Assembly (NCBI GenBank): GCA_014529385.2
Contig: CM043942.1
Coordinates: 110,354,141-110,418,140 of the forward strand
Reading direction: 5' to 3'
From: Adiantum capillus-veneris
Taxonomy: Eukaryota > Streptophyta > Polypodiopsida > Polypodiales > Pteridaceae
Length of the DNA stretch: 64,000 nucleotides
A program made the translations under genes and the position numbers. Shown here piece by piece: positions 33,331 through 45,649 of this stretch. The notes under the pieces were generated by a model, which did not search any database, was not told the origin of the DNA, and saw only the letters and a program-made list of their open reading frames with translations. Within the stretch, counting starts at the first letter, position 1, and each line of letters begins with the position of its first letter.

Positions 33331-33499
33331 AGAGGTTGGTTCCACTACTAATGTTGGTTCCACTAATACAGCTATTGTTGAGTCTTCTATGAAAGGAGAC
33401 TGTGATGTTGATGTTGATGTTAATGTAGAATGGGCTTTTAGTGGAAAGTGCACTTATGATCCTTTTCTCCTTGAGATGAATGCATATCAGTTGCTGCAG

Positions 33500-34800
33500 A
33501 TTCACATGTGTGGTATTTTGACAATGGTTCTACAAAGAACATTACCTCACATCATGGTTTGTTTACCTCTCTTAAGTTTGCCCTCATGGGAATTCAGTCA
33601 CTTGTGCCAACAATGCCTCTTATCTAGTTCAGGGAGTGGAAAAATTTGTGCTTATTGTTGCAAATGGCAGTTCTTTCACAATTGTTGATGCATTGTATGT
33701 ACCTAGGATCAAGAAGAATCTTTTGTATGTATCTGCACTTGCTAGACTTGGTCATGTAGTCAAATTTGTTGAGGACAGATGTACAGTACATGATCTCACG
33801 AAATTGTTGCATCTGGCATTTTATGCAGTGAGCTATATAAGATCACTTTGTACGACAAGTGTGAAGAGAATTTTGCAAATGCAGTTGTGGATTCTAAGGT
33901 TCTTTCAGATGCAAAATTTTGGCATGCACGTTTTCGACATCTAAATTTTTCCAATTTGCTGCGTTTGTAGAAATCTGATATGGTTGCTTCTTTGCTGCCT
34001 CTTGAAACACCTATCACATGTTTGTGAAGGTTGTATTTTGGGTAAGACACAACGTTCGAAGTTTCCAAAGGATGGTTTAGTTAGGGCCACATGCAAGTTG
34101 CAACTTGTGCATAGTGATTTTTGTGGACCCATGTAAACTCCTTCCTTGGGTGATTACCTTTACTTTGTGACTTTCATTGATGATTACTCCAGGCGTGCAT
34201 GGGTGTGTCCGCTTAAGGAAAAGTCCGAATTATTAATGTGCTTCAAACAATTTCTAGCTATGGCTACAAATGTCTCAAAATGTACTATGAACACCCTCCA
34301 TTCAGATCAAGGGGGGATGTATATGTCTCATGAATTTAACTCATTTCTGGCACCAATGTATTTTTCCATATACACCTCAACAACATGGTGTTGCTAAGAG
34401 GAAAATAGGTCTCTTATGGAAATGGCAAGATGTATGGTCAAAAGTCAAGCTTTACTACATTCGTTTTGGCTTGAGGCTATTATGTGTGCCACTTATGTAC
34501 TTAAGAGGTGTCCTACAAAAGCTTTGCAATCTATGACTCCATATGAAGCATGGCATGATAGGAAGCCTTTTATTGAGAACATGTGTGTTTTTGGTTGTTT
34601 AGCATATGCTTTGGTGCCACAAACGCAACGCAAAAAATTGGACAATAAGTCTGTTAAATGTTTTTTTTTTTGTTATAGTGCTAAAAGCAAAGGTTACATG
34701 TTGTATCATCCACAAAAAAGTGTATCTTGGTATCAAGGGATGTTCTCTTTGTGGAAGACTATGTTCAGGCCTTGTTGTCATGTAGACAATAACCTCACAT
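33500..34800 (+). pseudogene. B protease and integrase
   Basis: The protease block reads VWYFDNGSTKNITSHHG near 33515, with DNG where active elements have DSG. DALYVPRIKKNLLYVSAL follows, then [14 protein letters not shown] as the start of the zinc region near 33920. The core contains YFVTFIDDYSRRAW and the second Asp in HSDQGGMY near 34300. The Glu region is degraded (TPQQHGVAKR). FGCLAYALVP and KCFFFCYSAKSKGYM close the domain. Several stops and shifts are present. Confidence 0.9.
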
Positions 34801-35129
34801 GACATTTATGACATTCTGTTTCCTCTTTTCGGTTGTGGAAGTTCAAATGTAAATTCCAATGAGGCGAAGGTACAGCCTATGGGGGTTTCTTAAAATGTTA
34901 CAGATCAGCCTATTACTGATGCAAATGTACTTGATGAGGAAAGGGCTGAGAATGAGCAAGCCAGAGGTATGCCAAAATGGCTTGTGCATACTTTGCATAA
35001 CAGTAAATTAGATGCATTTTTGTCTAGTCCTACGCGTTCACGTTCTCACCATGCATCTTATGCATCAGATTTTTATGCTTTGGCTGTGTCTAGCTTATGT
35101 GTTGTTGAGGAACATCTCTCTTTTGATGA

Positions 35130-36640
35130 AGCACAAAATTCAAAAAATTGGATGGCTAACATTCAATCAAAATATGTACACTTATAGAAACTGACACATG
35201 GACTTTATGTGATTTGCCTCATGGAAAAAATGCCATTGGTACAAACTGGGTCTACAAGTTGAAACGCAAGCCGGATGGTGAGATTGATCGCTATAAGGCT
35301 CAACTTGTTGCAAAGGCTTATGCACAATAAAAAAGCATAGATTATAAACAGACTTTTTCTCCCACTTGTCGTATGATTACTGTGTGTTTCCTATGTGCAT
35401 TGGTAACTCATTTTGGTTGGGATGTACATCAATCAGACATTGTTACTACTTTTTATTTGAGGAAGTTTATGTACCACAGCCTCATGGTTTTGTCAAGAAA
35501 GGACAAGAGAATAAAGTGTGCAGATGTAACAAATCTTTGTATGGGTTCAAGAAATCTCCTTATGCTTGGTATGAGAAGGCTAACACTCATTTGGTCAAAC
35601 GATGCTTTTGTAACAGTCCAACAAAAAGCACATTGTATGTAAAGTGTGAGGATGATGTACTTCTCATTATGGTTCTCTATGTGGATGATTTGTTGATCAC
35701 TAGACCAAATGAGAGACATATTGTTGAATTTAGAGTTGGTTTGAATGCTACCTTCAAGATCAAAGATTTGGGGATGTTGCATCATTAGTTGGGTATAGAG
35801 TTTAAGCATTGTGCATGTAGTATTCTCTTGTGTCAAACAAGTTACATAGAGACATTGCTATGTAAGTTTGGACTTGAGGATTGCAAACCTATTGCCACTC
35901 CCATGGAAACAGGTTTGAAATTGATTCTTCATTATGTTGGTGATCTTGCCGATGTCACTTTTTCCCAAACTCTTGTTGGCTACCTTATTTATGTATGCAA
36001 CACGAGGCCGGATATTTAGTTTGCAGTCTCAAATGTCAGCAAATTTATGCATAGCCTAGGGTCTAAGCATTGGCAGGCTGTCAAGAGTATTTTTTGCTAT
36101 TTGATTGGCACTTTACATCTTGGCTTGTTTTATCCCAAAGGGGGATCATTGCCGCCAGACTTACATTCTTTTTCGGACTCACACTGGGCTAGTTGTTTTG
36201 ACACACGAGTGTCCACAAGTGGTTTTTGTTTCATGCTCGACGGTTCATGCATATCATGGTTGAGCAAGAACAAACCTACTATGGCCACTTCCAGTTGTGA
36301 GACTGAGTGCAGGGTTCTTCAGAGCTACGGTTAGTGTGTATGGCTCAGACGCCTTATGGGTGATTTGGGTGTTGGACAAGACACTACCAACACTATCTAC
36401 ACTGACAGTCAGAGCGCATTGGCAGTTGCGAGGAATCTAGTTTTTCATGCTCGCACAAATCACATTGAAGTGCATTAGCACTATGTCAGGGAGAGGCTCT
36501 CAATAGGAGAGATCAACTTGGCTTATGTACCAACACAAGACACCTTGCAGATCTTTTCACAAAGGCATTGTCTCATGACAAGTTCGAAGCTTTCCGCAAA
36601 GCTTTGGGCTTACTCCCCGTTGTGGATTGATCATGTTGTC
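35130..36640 (+). pseudogene. B reverse transcriptase and RNase H
   Basis: From 35240 the frame gives TNWVYKLKRKPDGEI, then SLYGFKKSPYAW and the intact catalytic motif LYVDDLLI near 35685. KIKDLGMLHH and the PIATPMETGLKL region follow. RNase H includes SFSDSHWASCFDTR near 36175, IYTDSQSALAVARN near 36400 and HARTNHIEVH. The C-terminal block DLFTKALSHDKFEAFRKALG ends at about 36630. Several in-frame TAG codons stand where the family has Gln. Confidence 0.92.
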
Positions 36641-36699
36641 TCACAGGGCATGGCACTTCCCTATACCCTATGTGCCAAGCTCTCGTTCACCGCATCACT

Positions 36700-36710
36700 C
36701 CTAGGGGGGA
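36700..36710 (+). other. PPT of B
   Basis: CCTAGGGGGGA lies just before the 3' LTR. Confidence 0.8.
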
Positions 36711-36712
36711 TT

Positions 36713-36940
36713 TATTACCATATACATGTGGTAGTGATGTGTGTGAGCACACTTAGGACCATCAAGGCATTTTTTCCCTCACTAGGAAATTTTTTCCTCC
36801 GTGCACTGTATATACGCCCATCGCTCTAGGGTTATCTATATTTCCATTACACACTAAGTAATATACTCTTTGTTGTGTGCCTTGAGCTTCCTTTGTCTTC
36901 TCCAAGTTGTGTGTGTTTTCCTGCAACCCTAATTCCAACA
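36713..36940 (+). repeat. 3' LTR of B
   Basis: It begins TATTACCATATACATG, with the conserved terminal TG changed to TA, and ends CCAACA. Confidence 0.93.
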
Positions 36941-36945
36941 AGTAG

Positions 36946-37230
36946 TTCCCTAAATTTTGATGGTACAATCAATAGCTTGCTTTTTGAAGAGATAAGACAA
37001 AAGTTTGTGGATCAAGGTAATCAAAGTATCGTGCTCAGTGATGATAGAGGGAGAAAGAAATTGAGGAGGAAGTCATAGTAAATCTTGTGGATGTCACAGT
37101 AATTCTACAAATAAGAAGGATCTTGAATGATATTATTATGGCAAGAAGTGTCACATCAAGAAAACCTTCTAAAAGTGGAAATAAGAGAAAGCAATGAAAT
37201 TTCTTATAAATACAGTAAATTTTGTGGATG
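36946..37230 (+). pseudogene. Copia gag C, 3' part
   Basis: It continues C with SSLNFDGTINSLLFEEIRQK and a basic RGRKKLRRKS patch. Near 37120-37170 lies a degraded zinc knuckle (YYYGKKCHIKKTF), in which two Cys have become Tyr or been displaced. No protease follows. Confidence 0.75.
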
Positions 37231-37585
37231 TCATAGTAATTCTAGGATCTTGGGGAATTTATATGCCATCTTGGAGCATCAAGAAGTTTTAGAGGGGCTA
37301 TGACTACTACAAAGGATGCAAATCAACATACTAGAGCACCTTTAGAAGATTTGGAAATTTCCCATGATTCCTATTTCTAAATAATGATTTCTCAAATATC
37401 CAAATCAAAATTGAACTCTTTTCATAAACCCTAATTCCCTTCACTCTAATATGTTTCCCATTCATTTATAGATTTATACATGGTAATGATCTTGTTTTGA
37501 TATTGTTGTAAAGAAACCAGAACTTGTTCACTCTACTCTTGGTTGTAGTAAGACCTCTCAAGCCTCCTCACTTAGCATTTTTATT
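37231..37585. other. No gene supported
   Basis: The gap between gag C and gag L. Its first ~100 bp repeat part of the gag C end (AAATTTTGTGGATGTCATAG at ~37216 echoes ~37081). Confidence 0.55.
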
Positions 37586-38005
37586 TTGTGCACATAGAGA
37601 AGGTTACACTTTGTAAATTTAATGGCAAGGATCTACAAGTCAAAGTTAAACTCTACTTGATGACGAAGAGACTTTGGGGGCTAATCAAGCCAACCCCACA
37701 AGTGGAAGATAGTGTCGCAACTAGGGTAGCATTGGCCCAAATTCAAGCCAAGTATGAGCAAGCTTTGGGCATCTTTGGTACTCTCTTGATGAAAACTATG
37801 TTCCTTTCTTTTATGACGCTTCTTCAGAATTCAATGCGTCTACCATAATTTTAAAGCTAAAGGCAAATCACTCTAAGATTTCTTTGAACATGGACCAACC
37901 AAGCTAAAGTTGAGAATGAAGACAAAGTTGTGTTCTTGTTGGGTGCCCTAGCAAAGAAGAATGACAAGATTGTCACTATGCTCCACGAGAGATCCATGTC
38001 AAGTG
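37586..38005 (+). pseudogene. Copia gag fragment L
   Basis: The frame gives FNGKDLQVKVKLYLMTKRLW, the start of a UBN2-type copia gag. It then passes through frameshifts to EDKVVFLLGALAKKNDKIV and MLHERSMSS, where it is cut by a new TG at 38006. The rest of L was not found. Confidence 0.75.
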
Positions 38006-38185
38006 TGTTGGGGTTCATGCCCACTCGTCAAATACACGCTACCAACCCATCATTACTAACTCAATTATTCTTTTTAATAGAATAAGGAGTGAGAGAGGAT
38101 GACTCAATCTCTATGCTTCACCGAGTCCTTGATCTCCATCCTCACACATCATTGCACTCACGCATCCACACACATGCACTCTTCA
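38006..38185 (+). repeat. Putative 5' LTR of copia M
   Basis: It begins TGTTGGGGTTCATGCCC at the break in gag L and ends CACTCTTCA, followed by a PBS-like sequence. The matching 3' LTR was not found in the window, so the call rests on position and on the PBS. Confidence 0.6.
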
Positions 38186-38187
38186 AG

Positions 38188-38200
38188 CGGTATCAAAGCC
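38188..38200 (+). other. Putative PBS of copia M
   Basis: CGGTATCAAAGCC resembles the initiator tRNA-Met site TGGTATCAGAGCC with two changes. Confidence 0.65.
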
Positions 38201-38397
38201 AAAGGTTGTAGTGCTAATTCTCTTTGGGCGTTTTCCTCTTCCTAGATTCCTAGCAAGCTTCACATCAACACAAACGATCAAAGTTCGGAGCTTCTATGGC
38301 TATGGAGGCATTGTGATTGAGCTTGGAACATAGAGCTCACCTAACAAGGCCTCAAGGGGTTGAACTACAAGGAGAGAGAGATTGAGATTTTTGTGGG

Positions 38398-38451
<54 letters not shown>

Positions 38452-38732
38452 CAGATCGCTCTGTTCATGGAAAATTGATAGCAAGATTACTATTTTGCTC
38501 ATAAGTTGAGTTAGAAAACTTGGATTCAAGTTTTGTTTTTTGAAATGAAGCTCTCTTTGAGCTCTACCACTTTGTAGAAGAGCTTGAAAACTAATTTAAA
38601 TTGCAAGTATGTCAAAAATCAAAAATATAGAGGTTGTTTTTTCAAGATAAATTGTGGATTTGAGTTGAGTTAGTAGAGAAAGAGATAGCTTCATCTCAAC
38701 TTCAACATTGAAGGTCTTGAGGACACACACAG

Positions 38733-38788
<56 letters not shown>

Positions 38789-39684
38789 AACTTGACTCAA
38801 AACACTCGTGATGTCAGCGACAATAGCATAGTGAGAGTATAGCTCTTCGATTGCGACTACACATAGAGAGTGAGCACAGCTCTCTGGCCTTAATATAGGT
38901 CAAAGACAGAGGCAGGGACAAAGATATACAGGCATACAAGTTGTGCTTCATTTAAGCAAAGTTCTCTCTTGGCTTCACAGAGATTTGGTTATGCCATATG
39001 TGTTTTGGACATGATGTATACACTTGTGGTTTACCTTTGAGATTGTGATCTCCATATCTCTAGATTTGCATCTCTCTTACACTCACGGGGTCTAAAGCAG
39101 ATTGACATGGGCTTTTAGTATCATCTCGGTTCTAGTGGGAGCTTATGCCAGTTTATGTATAGTTTTTGACACTTTGAGAGTGTTGTGCACTTTTGAGAGC
39201 AAAACCCCACTGGGATACTTATTTCGCTGCTTGCATATCTATTGGTACTTGTTTATGCGCATATCATGCACTTTGCAACCATTTGACGACTCATATATAT
39301 TGTGTTGTGGGGATATTTCTATGTACACTATTATCAAACTTATTTTGGCTATTTATGAGACTTAGTCCGAAAGATAGTCATTTATGAGACTTGACTATAG
39401 TCGTATCATTGCTTAGCCTTTTTTGAGGGTCATGTTGCATGAGGTTTAATAAAGCCAAACACTGGGGACCATGTGGATTAAGTTATTGGAGATCTCCCTA
39501 CTCATGGTCTCGCAATACTACATGTATAGAGTTTGGTAGGTGCTTCTAACGCCTATTGGTAATCTTTCGACAATAATGTTTTAAGCAATAGATGCAATTT
39601 GATACCCTGTTAGCACCCTTTTATGGTTTATACCTTGATTGTCTTGTTTAGGATTGAGATTTTTATCTTTGTACAAAGGAAACA
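38201..39684 (+). other. Leader of copia M, with two GA microsatellites
   Basis: No coding domain was found. GA tracts lie at 38401-38449 and 38734-38784. The next coding sequence of M is its gag at 47197, beyond element D. Confidence 0.5.
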
Positions 39685-39807
39685 TGTAAGGACATGGGTC
39701 CTACAGGCAAGGCCACCAGCATGGCTGGACAGTGTGTATGCTAGGGAGAGACTATAAGATAGCACGGTTGGGTGGAGACTAGCACATGCATTACCACCGC
39801 CCTTTCA
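39685..39807 (+). repeat. 5' LTR of D
   Basis: It begins TGTAAGGACATGGGTCC and ends ACCGCCCTTTCA. Confidence 0.93.
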
Positions 39808-39808
39808 C

Positions 39809-39820
39809 TGGTATCTGAGC
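39809..39820 (+). other. PBS of D
   Basis: TGGTATCTGAGC lies one base after the LTR, an initiator tRNA-Met type site. Confidence 0.88.
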
Positions 39821-40638
39821 TATGTTTAGGAAAGGGGAAAATCGGGTTGCACCTGCGTATGACATGCTGCTTCTCTCCCACGTTCCGCACACAGTGACCT
39901 CTCTGTTGTGCAGCAAAAAGAAGGCAGGCATAGTTTTCTGTGCGCAGCGCACGAAGGCAGACTACTGCCGACAGCCAGTCACAACCGTCCCACCTACGCC
40001 CTCCACAGTGGGCGACCAAGGCAAACTCAACCGGCAACTGTACGACACCAAGGCTCTGAAGGCTTCATTGGCACTATTGGTTGCGCGCAGGAAGGCCCTC
40101 TAAACCCTTGCATGAAAGAGGGTTGAACCCACCCCATGAGGGTAATAGGCCAACACTCTATCACGAAGCTATTCAACCTTGTTGTGTATAACAAGGAAAG
40201 ATAGCATACTTGTGTTGACAAGAAAGCTAGAAGGAAAAGGAAAGCTTCAAACTTCAAGGAAGTAGTTTCACCCTTTCTTTTCACTTCTTGGAGGAAGGCC
40301 AGTTTTCCTCCAAAATACATTTTTCTTCAAGGAAGAAGCTTGAAGAAAAGCCTTCACAAAAACGACGAGCTTTTGTGAAGAATCAACAAAGGTGTTCTTA
40401 CGACGAACGACACGTGAAGCGCTACAATCTTCATAAGGTGAGGTTCGCATGCCACGCAAATCGTCGAGCATAAAAATCACAAAGACTCCAAGCTTTACAA
40501 GGTACAAGTTGACATCTTTTTCTCTCTTTACATTAGTGTGTGTTTACCAGGGCCAGTGAGAATATCCCACCTACGCACACTTTTGGTTTTGAGCACGTGG
40601 ATCAAAATTAGGGCACCACGGGTGCTACTGATACTAAT

Positions 40639-43310
40639 ATGTATGACGATGATGATCTAGGATATCATGGCCTTGTAGATATGGCTGCTTTCAAGACTTT
40701 GGAAAATCGTCAAAGCGTACTTGAACGCAACCTCTCTGTACTCAATGCAAATGTTACAAATCTTACTGAACTACTTGTGGAATTTATGAATTCACAAACA
40801 GCTCAAGGAGCCACAAGTGGCATGGTTCAAGGAAACCAAGCTCGCACAACTCAAGGAGTCCTAGAGACAAGTGCTTCAGAAGATGTAGAAGGTAGCAATG
40901 CATTGCTTAAGAATATCACCATTCCTAAGTTTCACGGGAAAGAGCGTGATCGCAACAAGGATGCAGTCAATACGTTCTTACACAAATGGAGTAATATTCA
41001 TAGGTTGAGACACACCCCGGAGATAAAGACGGCTGTGGAAACAAAGTCTATCTTTTAAAGGCAAGGCCTATAAGTGGTCGATGACATTTCCAATAGATGC
41101 TCTTCCTCCGTCTTGGGCTGCTTTTCAAGCTTCTTTCTCCAAAGAGTTTTTAGACTCCAATGAAGAAGATAAGAATTGGTTAGCATGGGATGCATGTCAT
41201 AATAAACAATATCTAATTCTCCTAAATGATTTTCTCATGTGAAACTGATCATTTAATATGGGAAAGTGCCAGGAGAGAAAAAGCTAGAATATTGGTTAAG
41301 CTAGCAGACCGGCCACAGTAGGGATCCAAAGGAGGGAAAATAGGGATTCAAAGGGGGGTCCATCTGCAAAAGAGCTATGTGCAACAACGGGCTCAAAAGA
41401 CCCTAAGGTTCAGCCCATTAAGACTTCCAAAATGCTAAGGTTCCAAAATTCAAAGGTTGTGTCCAAAGGTCAAACATTAGGGGAATTGGATGCTTTGTGT
41501 GTGTCCCAAAAAGTCTTTAGCAAGCCCTACATAGGAGGGGGCGTGCCCAAGAAGTAGGGGATGAGAGAGAAACACCCACACACTCACAAGATTCATTTGT
41601 ACACAAGGGGAAAGAGGGACACATGTCAGCTCCCTAGCCCAGATGCCCACAAGGTGTACTCAAATCCTCTTGGATGGCCTTGGAGGTGGACCAATGAGAA
41701 TTAGGCTAGAGTAAATCTAGTTTAATTAATTTAAAAACACTTAATAAAAGAACCAATAGGAATTAAGCTCTCTAGAAGACTATTGGACAGTCTCCCAAGG
41801 GGACCAATGAACATTCAGCAACCTAATGGCTTGCCTAATTCCTATTGGCCAGGAGACAAAGGGGTCCAATGAGAGTTTAGTTGCATTTATTAATTACCTA
41901 AAGCTCTCACAAAAGGGGAAAGGAGGACACATGTCAGAAGGCTAGCACTTATGCTACTTAATTTCCATTTGCTAGGCGTGGGGAGGTCCAATAGGACTGT
42001 AGCATGAGCAATTAGCAAGGGGGGTCGACCAAGAGAGAGAGGGGGCTGATTTTTGCAAAGCATTATCACACACACACTCACACAATCTCATGTGGGAAGA
42101 AAAGAAGACTCTCTCTCTCCTTCTCAAGCTTTAATGAAAAGCTTACCACCTACTCCAAGCTTGTGAGAAGGGAGGCCTACATCAACAACTCTTGGCTTTG
42201 TGATGCAAATCCAACCAAGAGCCAAGATTCAATGCATGCTCATCTCCTCTACCATGCTAATTACTAAGCTAAGATATGCTAATATGAGTGATTATGTGAG
42301 GAGATGTACATCTTTCTCGAAAGAATACTCCTTCCTCTCAATCTACTCTCATACCCCGCTAGCTCTCACCATCTTCGAAGGTGTGTGAGGTCTTGGGTCT
42401 GAGACCGTGAGGGAATTGATGTTGTGTTTGATAAGTGTTTTGCTTAGTGCATGAAGTTTCCATCTTTGTTGCACTAGCTAGTATTGAAGGAACACAAAGA
42501 ATTGTATTGTAAAATGTCTCTTGATAGGAGAAACCATAATACAAAGCCTTTTGGAGGGGGACCGGCTCCATGCAAATCCGGTCCTCAACTGTTGTCAATT
42601 GCTTAATTTCTCTCTCTTTTGAAGTATTGTTCATACTATCTAACTAGGTGTTATACTTTTTGTTACTCTCTCCACCCAAGCACTCTTGTTATTCTCATTA
42701 GGAAGCTATTCTAATGAAATGCTCACTATGTTCATGCTATTTTCCGCTACACACAAGCTACTAGACCATTAAAAGTTACAATGCATGCCGCATGTCTGGC
42801 CTCTCTCTCACACAGTACCTTTCAAAGTATCGGGAAATCATATTAAAACTAGAAGGATAGATGAATTCCCAAAGATACGAGGTTTTAATAGGGGCCTTGA
42901 CAAAGACTATCATCTTCATGTCAAGACCCAACATCCAAAAACTTTGGAAGAAGCCAACAGTCATGCCCAAAGATATGATGATGACCAAGACAGAAAAGGA
43001 AATGTTCCCTACTCTAAGTATAATTTTGCTAAGAGCAATGTGGCTAAGAGCCAATGGCGAGGTAGATCTCCCACACGTTCCAAGAGGAATAAGAGCTAAT
43101 CTACCTCTCCACGTCTATAAGAGGCTAAGAAGCCTAAGAAATCACGAGATACTCCATGTGGGTCTCTCAACAATGCCGATTTTGAGCGTGCAAAGAAACA
43201 TAATTTGTGTTTTAGGTGTCTTTCGTACCAACATAACAAGAAAGATTGTCCTCTTTTGCAAGGCAAAGAAAAGGCCATGCACACGGTGCAACGCCTCAAA
43301 TTAGATTCAT
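40639..43310 (+). pseudogene. D gag, interrupted by S2
   Basis: The N-terminal part (40639-41058) has a heptad-like stretch NRQSVLERNLSVLNANVTNL and then ITIPKFHGKERDRNKDAVNT, the start of the gag capsid domain. After one frameshift it reads YKWSMTFPIDALPPSWAAFQ and reaches LAWDAC, where S2 begins. After S2 the frame resumes with LTQYLSKYREIILKLEG and PKTLEEANSHAQRY. It ends in the zinc knuckle CFRCLSYQHNKKDC near 43205. Confidence 0.88.
41195..42780. mobile_element. Solo LTR S2 inside D gag
   Basis: 1,586 bp from TGTCATAATAAAC to AAAAGTTACA, flanked by an exact ATGCA on both sides (41190-41194 and 42781-42785). Removing it with one TSD copy keeps the D gag frame open across the site. It has no coding domain. 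A cluster of CCAAT/ATTGG boxes lies at 41700-41992, and part of the left half is duplicated about 308 bp apart (GGACACATGTCAG at ~41617 and ~41925). Confidence 0.88.
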
Positions 43311-43379
43311 CTCCTAAATATTGTGTTGTAGAGGTTCTTCATATGGAAGAAAAGCACAAGTGTTGTGTGTCTCCTTCAA

Positions 43380-43976
43380 TGTGGCAACCCACCATTGGCC
43401 CCCATGAGTTGCTTCATGGCACTATTAATGGACAACGTGTTCGTATTTTAGTGGATGATGGTGTAACTCATAACACTATAAGATAGTCAAGCAATTGAAG
43501 CTTACACAGACTCCCTCCTCCCACAAGTATGTGGTAGAGCAAATATCTGGGAATGATAAAGAAGTATGGGACATGGTAGTTCAAGGGGTTGAGCTTATTG
43601 TTCAAGATCATACGATGATCCTTGACTTTCAAGTTATGAACATGGACCGTGCTGATGTAGTTTTAGGACGGGAATGGCTGCATGGTTTAGGAAACACATT
43701 GCACACTAGTTATGAACACAACTCCCTATCCTTTATGGCCAATGGTAAACATGTGCTTTTGCTTGGTGAGAAAAATATACCATCTGCATCTCTTATATGT
43801 AGAGTCGAGCTTTCTATTTTACAGAAAGCGGATTTAATAGATGAAGTCGTTTTGTGTTACTGCTTGTCTCCAAGTCTTATGAATTCTCAAGAGCAAAATT
43901 CTGTGAATTCTAGTAATGGTATGCAAAGTGCAATGAATTCTAATGATAGGCAAAGTGTTAACAATTCTAAAGAGTA
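43380..43976 (+). pseudogene. D protease
   Basis: RVRILVDDGVTHNTI near 43440 is the gypsy aspartic protease site with DDG in place of DSG. A TAG follows. The next 160-codon frame contains DVVLGREWLHGLG near 43655, the conserved C-terminal protease motif, and ends in an Asn/Ser-rich linker with repeated NS dipeptides. Confidence 0.88.
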
Positions 43977-44129
43977 AAGTGCTCTCAATTTTAATTCTAT
44001 TGAGCAACGTGCAACTGTTGTAAAACAAACATTACAGGAATTAGAAGATTCTCCATCCCAGCATAACTCTAATTTACTTTCTCCTTTTGCACGGCAAAAG
44101 CTAACTCACTTACTCACGGAGTATAGTGA

Positions 44130-44960
44130 TGTATTCTCAAGTGATTTACCGTCGGGTTTACTCCCTACACGTGATGTGCAGCATGGCATCGGTGAGTAAA
44201 CCACCTTCTCGTATGAGTGCTAAAGAATCCAAGGAGGTTGAGAGTCAGTTGGATGACTACCTCACCCGTGGTTTCATTAGACCTAGCACTTCGCCATAGG
44301 CATCACCAATTCTATTGGTAAAAAAGAAAGATGGTACTATGCACATGTGTGTAGATTATCGCGGATTAAACGCTATAACCATCAAGAACAAGTATCCTCT
44401 ACTTCGAGTGGATGAGTTGTTTGATCAACTCCATGGGACAAGATACTATACAAAGATACATCTTTGTTCAGGTTACCACCAGGTGCGTATCCTTTTGCAA
44501 GCTATCTCTAAAAATGCCTTAGAACACGGTTCGGACATTTTGAATTTTCGGTTATGCCTTTTGGTTTAACCAATGCTCTAGCTACATTTATGACACTCAT
44601 GGATAGTGTCTTATGTCCCTATCTTGAAAATTTTATTGTGCTTTTCCTTAATGACATTCTAATTTACAGTAAGACTGAAGATGAACACATAGAACACTTA
44701 CGATTAGTGTTCGAACAGCTACGAGCTCATGCTCTGTATGCTAAGCAAAGCAAGTGCGATTTCTTTAAAACAGAGATACATTACCTCGGTCATGTGATCT
44801 CTTACTCTGGTATCAAGATGGACACTGACAAGGTCGCTGCCATTCTTCGATGGCCACATCCCAACACAGTTGAGGAGCTTCAAGTATTCTTAGGCATGGC
44901 TTGATTTTATAGACAGTATATCCGTGATTATGCCAAAATCGATGTTCCTATGACGGACCA
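44130..44960 (+). pseudogene. D reverse transcriptase
   Basis: The frame has [20 protein letters not shown] near 44305 and [31 protein letters not shown] follows, with a changed first catalytic Asp context. After a frameshift [12 protein letters not shown] leads to the active site at 44640-44665, which reads FLNDILIYS with Asn for the first Asp of the usual pair. HYLGHVIS and the thumb sequence VEELQVFLGMA end at a TGA near 44903. Confidence 0.92.
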
Positions 44961-44999
44961 ACTTAGAGAAAAAGATAAACCTTTTCTTGGAAAGAAGCC

Positions 45000-45420
45000 C
45001 AAACATGCAGTTTTGAACAGCTCAAGGTAGCTGTAGCCACTGCTCCCATCCTAGCAATTGTTGACCCTCTTAAGCAATTTGTGGTAGAGACTGATGCTAG
45101 TGATAAAGCAATTGGTGCGGTACTTCTCCAAGAGGGAAGACCTCTAGCCTTTGAAAGTAAAAAGTAAGATAGAGCTCAACTAAATTATTATGTCTATGAG
45201 AGAGAGCTCTATGCCATAATTCACGCTTTACGAAAGTGGCGACACTATTTATATGGTGTCAAGTTTGAAGTAGTTTTTGACCATGAGAGTATCAAATGGT
45301 TTACTACTCAAACGGACTTGAAGGACCGATGGACAGAAGTCCTTCAAGATTATGATTGTAAGCTACGATATCGCAAGGGGCGATATAATGTAGTAGTGGA
45401 TGCACTAAGTCGGATGCCTC
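45000..45420 (+). pseudogene. D RNase H
   Basis: FVVETDASDKAIGAVLLQEG near 45080 carries the first acidic residue. YERELYAIIHALRKWRHYL and FDHESIKWF follow, and the domain ends with YNVVVDALSRMP near 45405. A TAA near 45165 and a shift break it. Confidence 0.92.
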
Positions 45421-45649
45421 AGATTAATTCACTTACTTTCACGAAAATAAAGAGTGGATTTTTGGAGTCATTACGTGGCAAGTGTACACAAGATCAATCA
45501 TATGCTAAAGTGTGGAGTGCAGTTTTAAGAAGGGATCCCTCACACTCACATTTCTATGTACAGTCAGATCAACATGTCTCTGTACGCACAGATAAAAACT
45601 CCAACACATAGAGCTCCACCCCTACTCAGGAAGAGATGAGCGATGGAAG

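Larger units (their letters stand above)
31815..36940 (+). mobile_element. Ty1/copia retrotransposon B (full length, decayed)
   Basis: LTRs 31815-32043 and 36713-36940 are 229 and 228 bp. The perfect 5-bp TSD AGTAG lies at 31810-31814 and 36941-36945. A PBS, gag, protease, integrase, RT, RNase H and PPT are all present in copia order. The reading frame holds many stops and shifts, so it cannot move on its own. It is inserted in gag of copia C. Confidence 0.95.
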
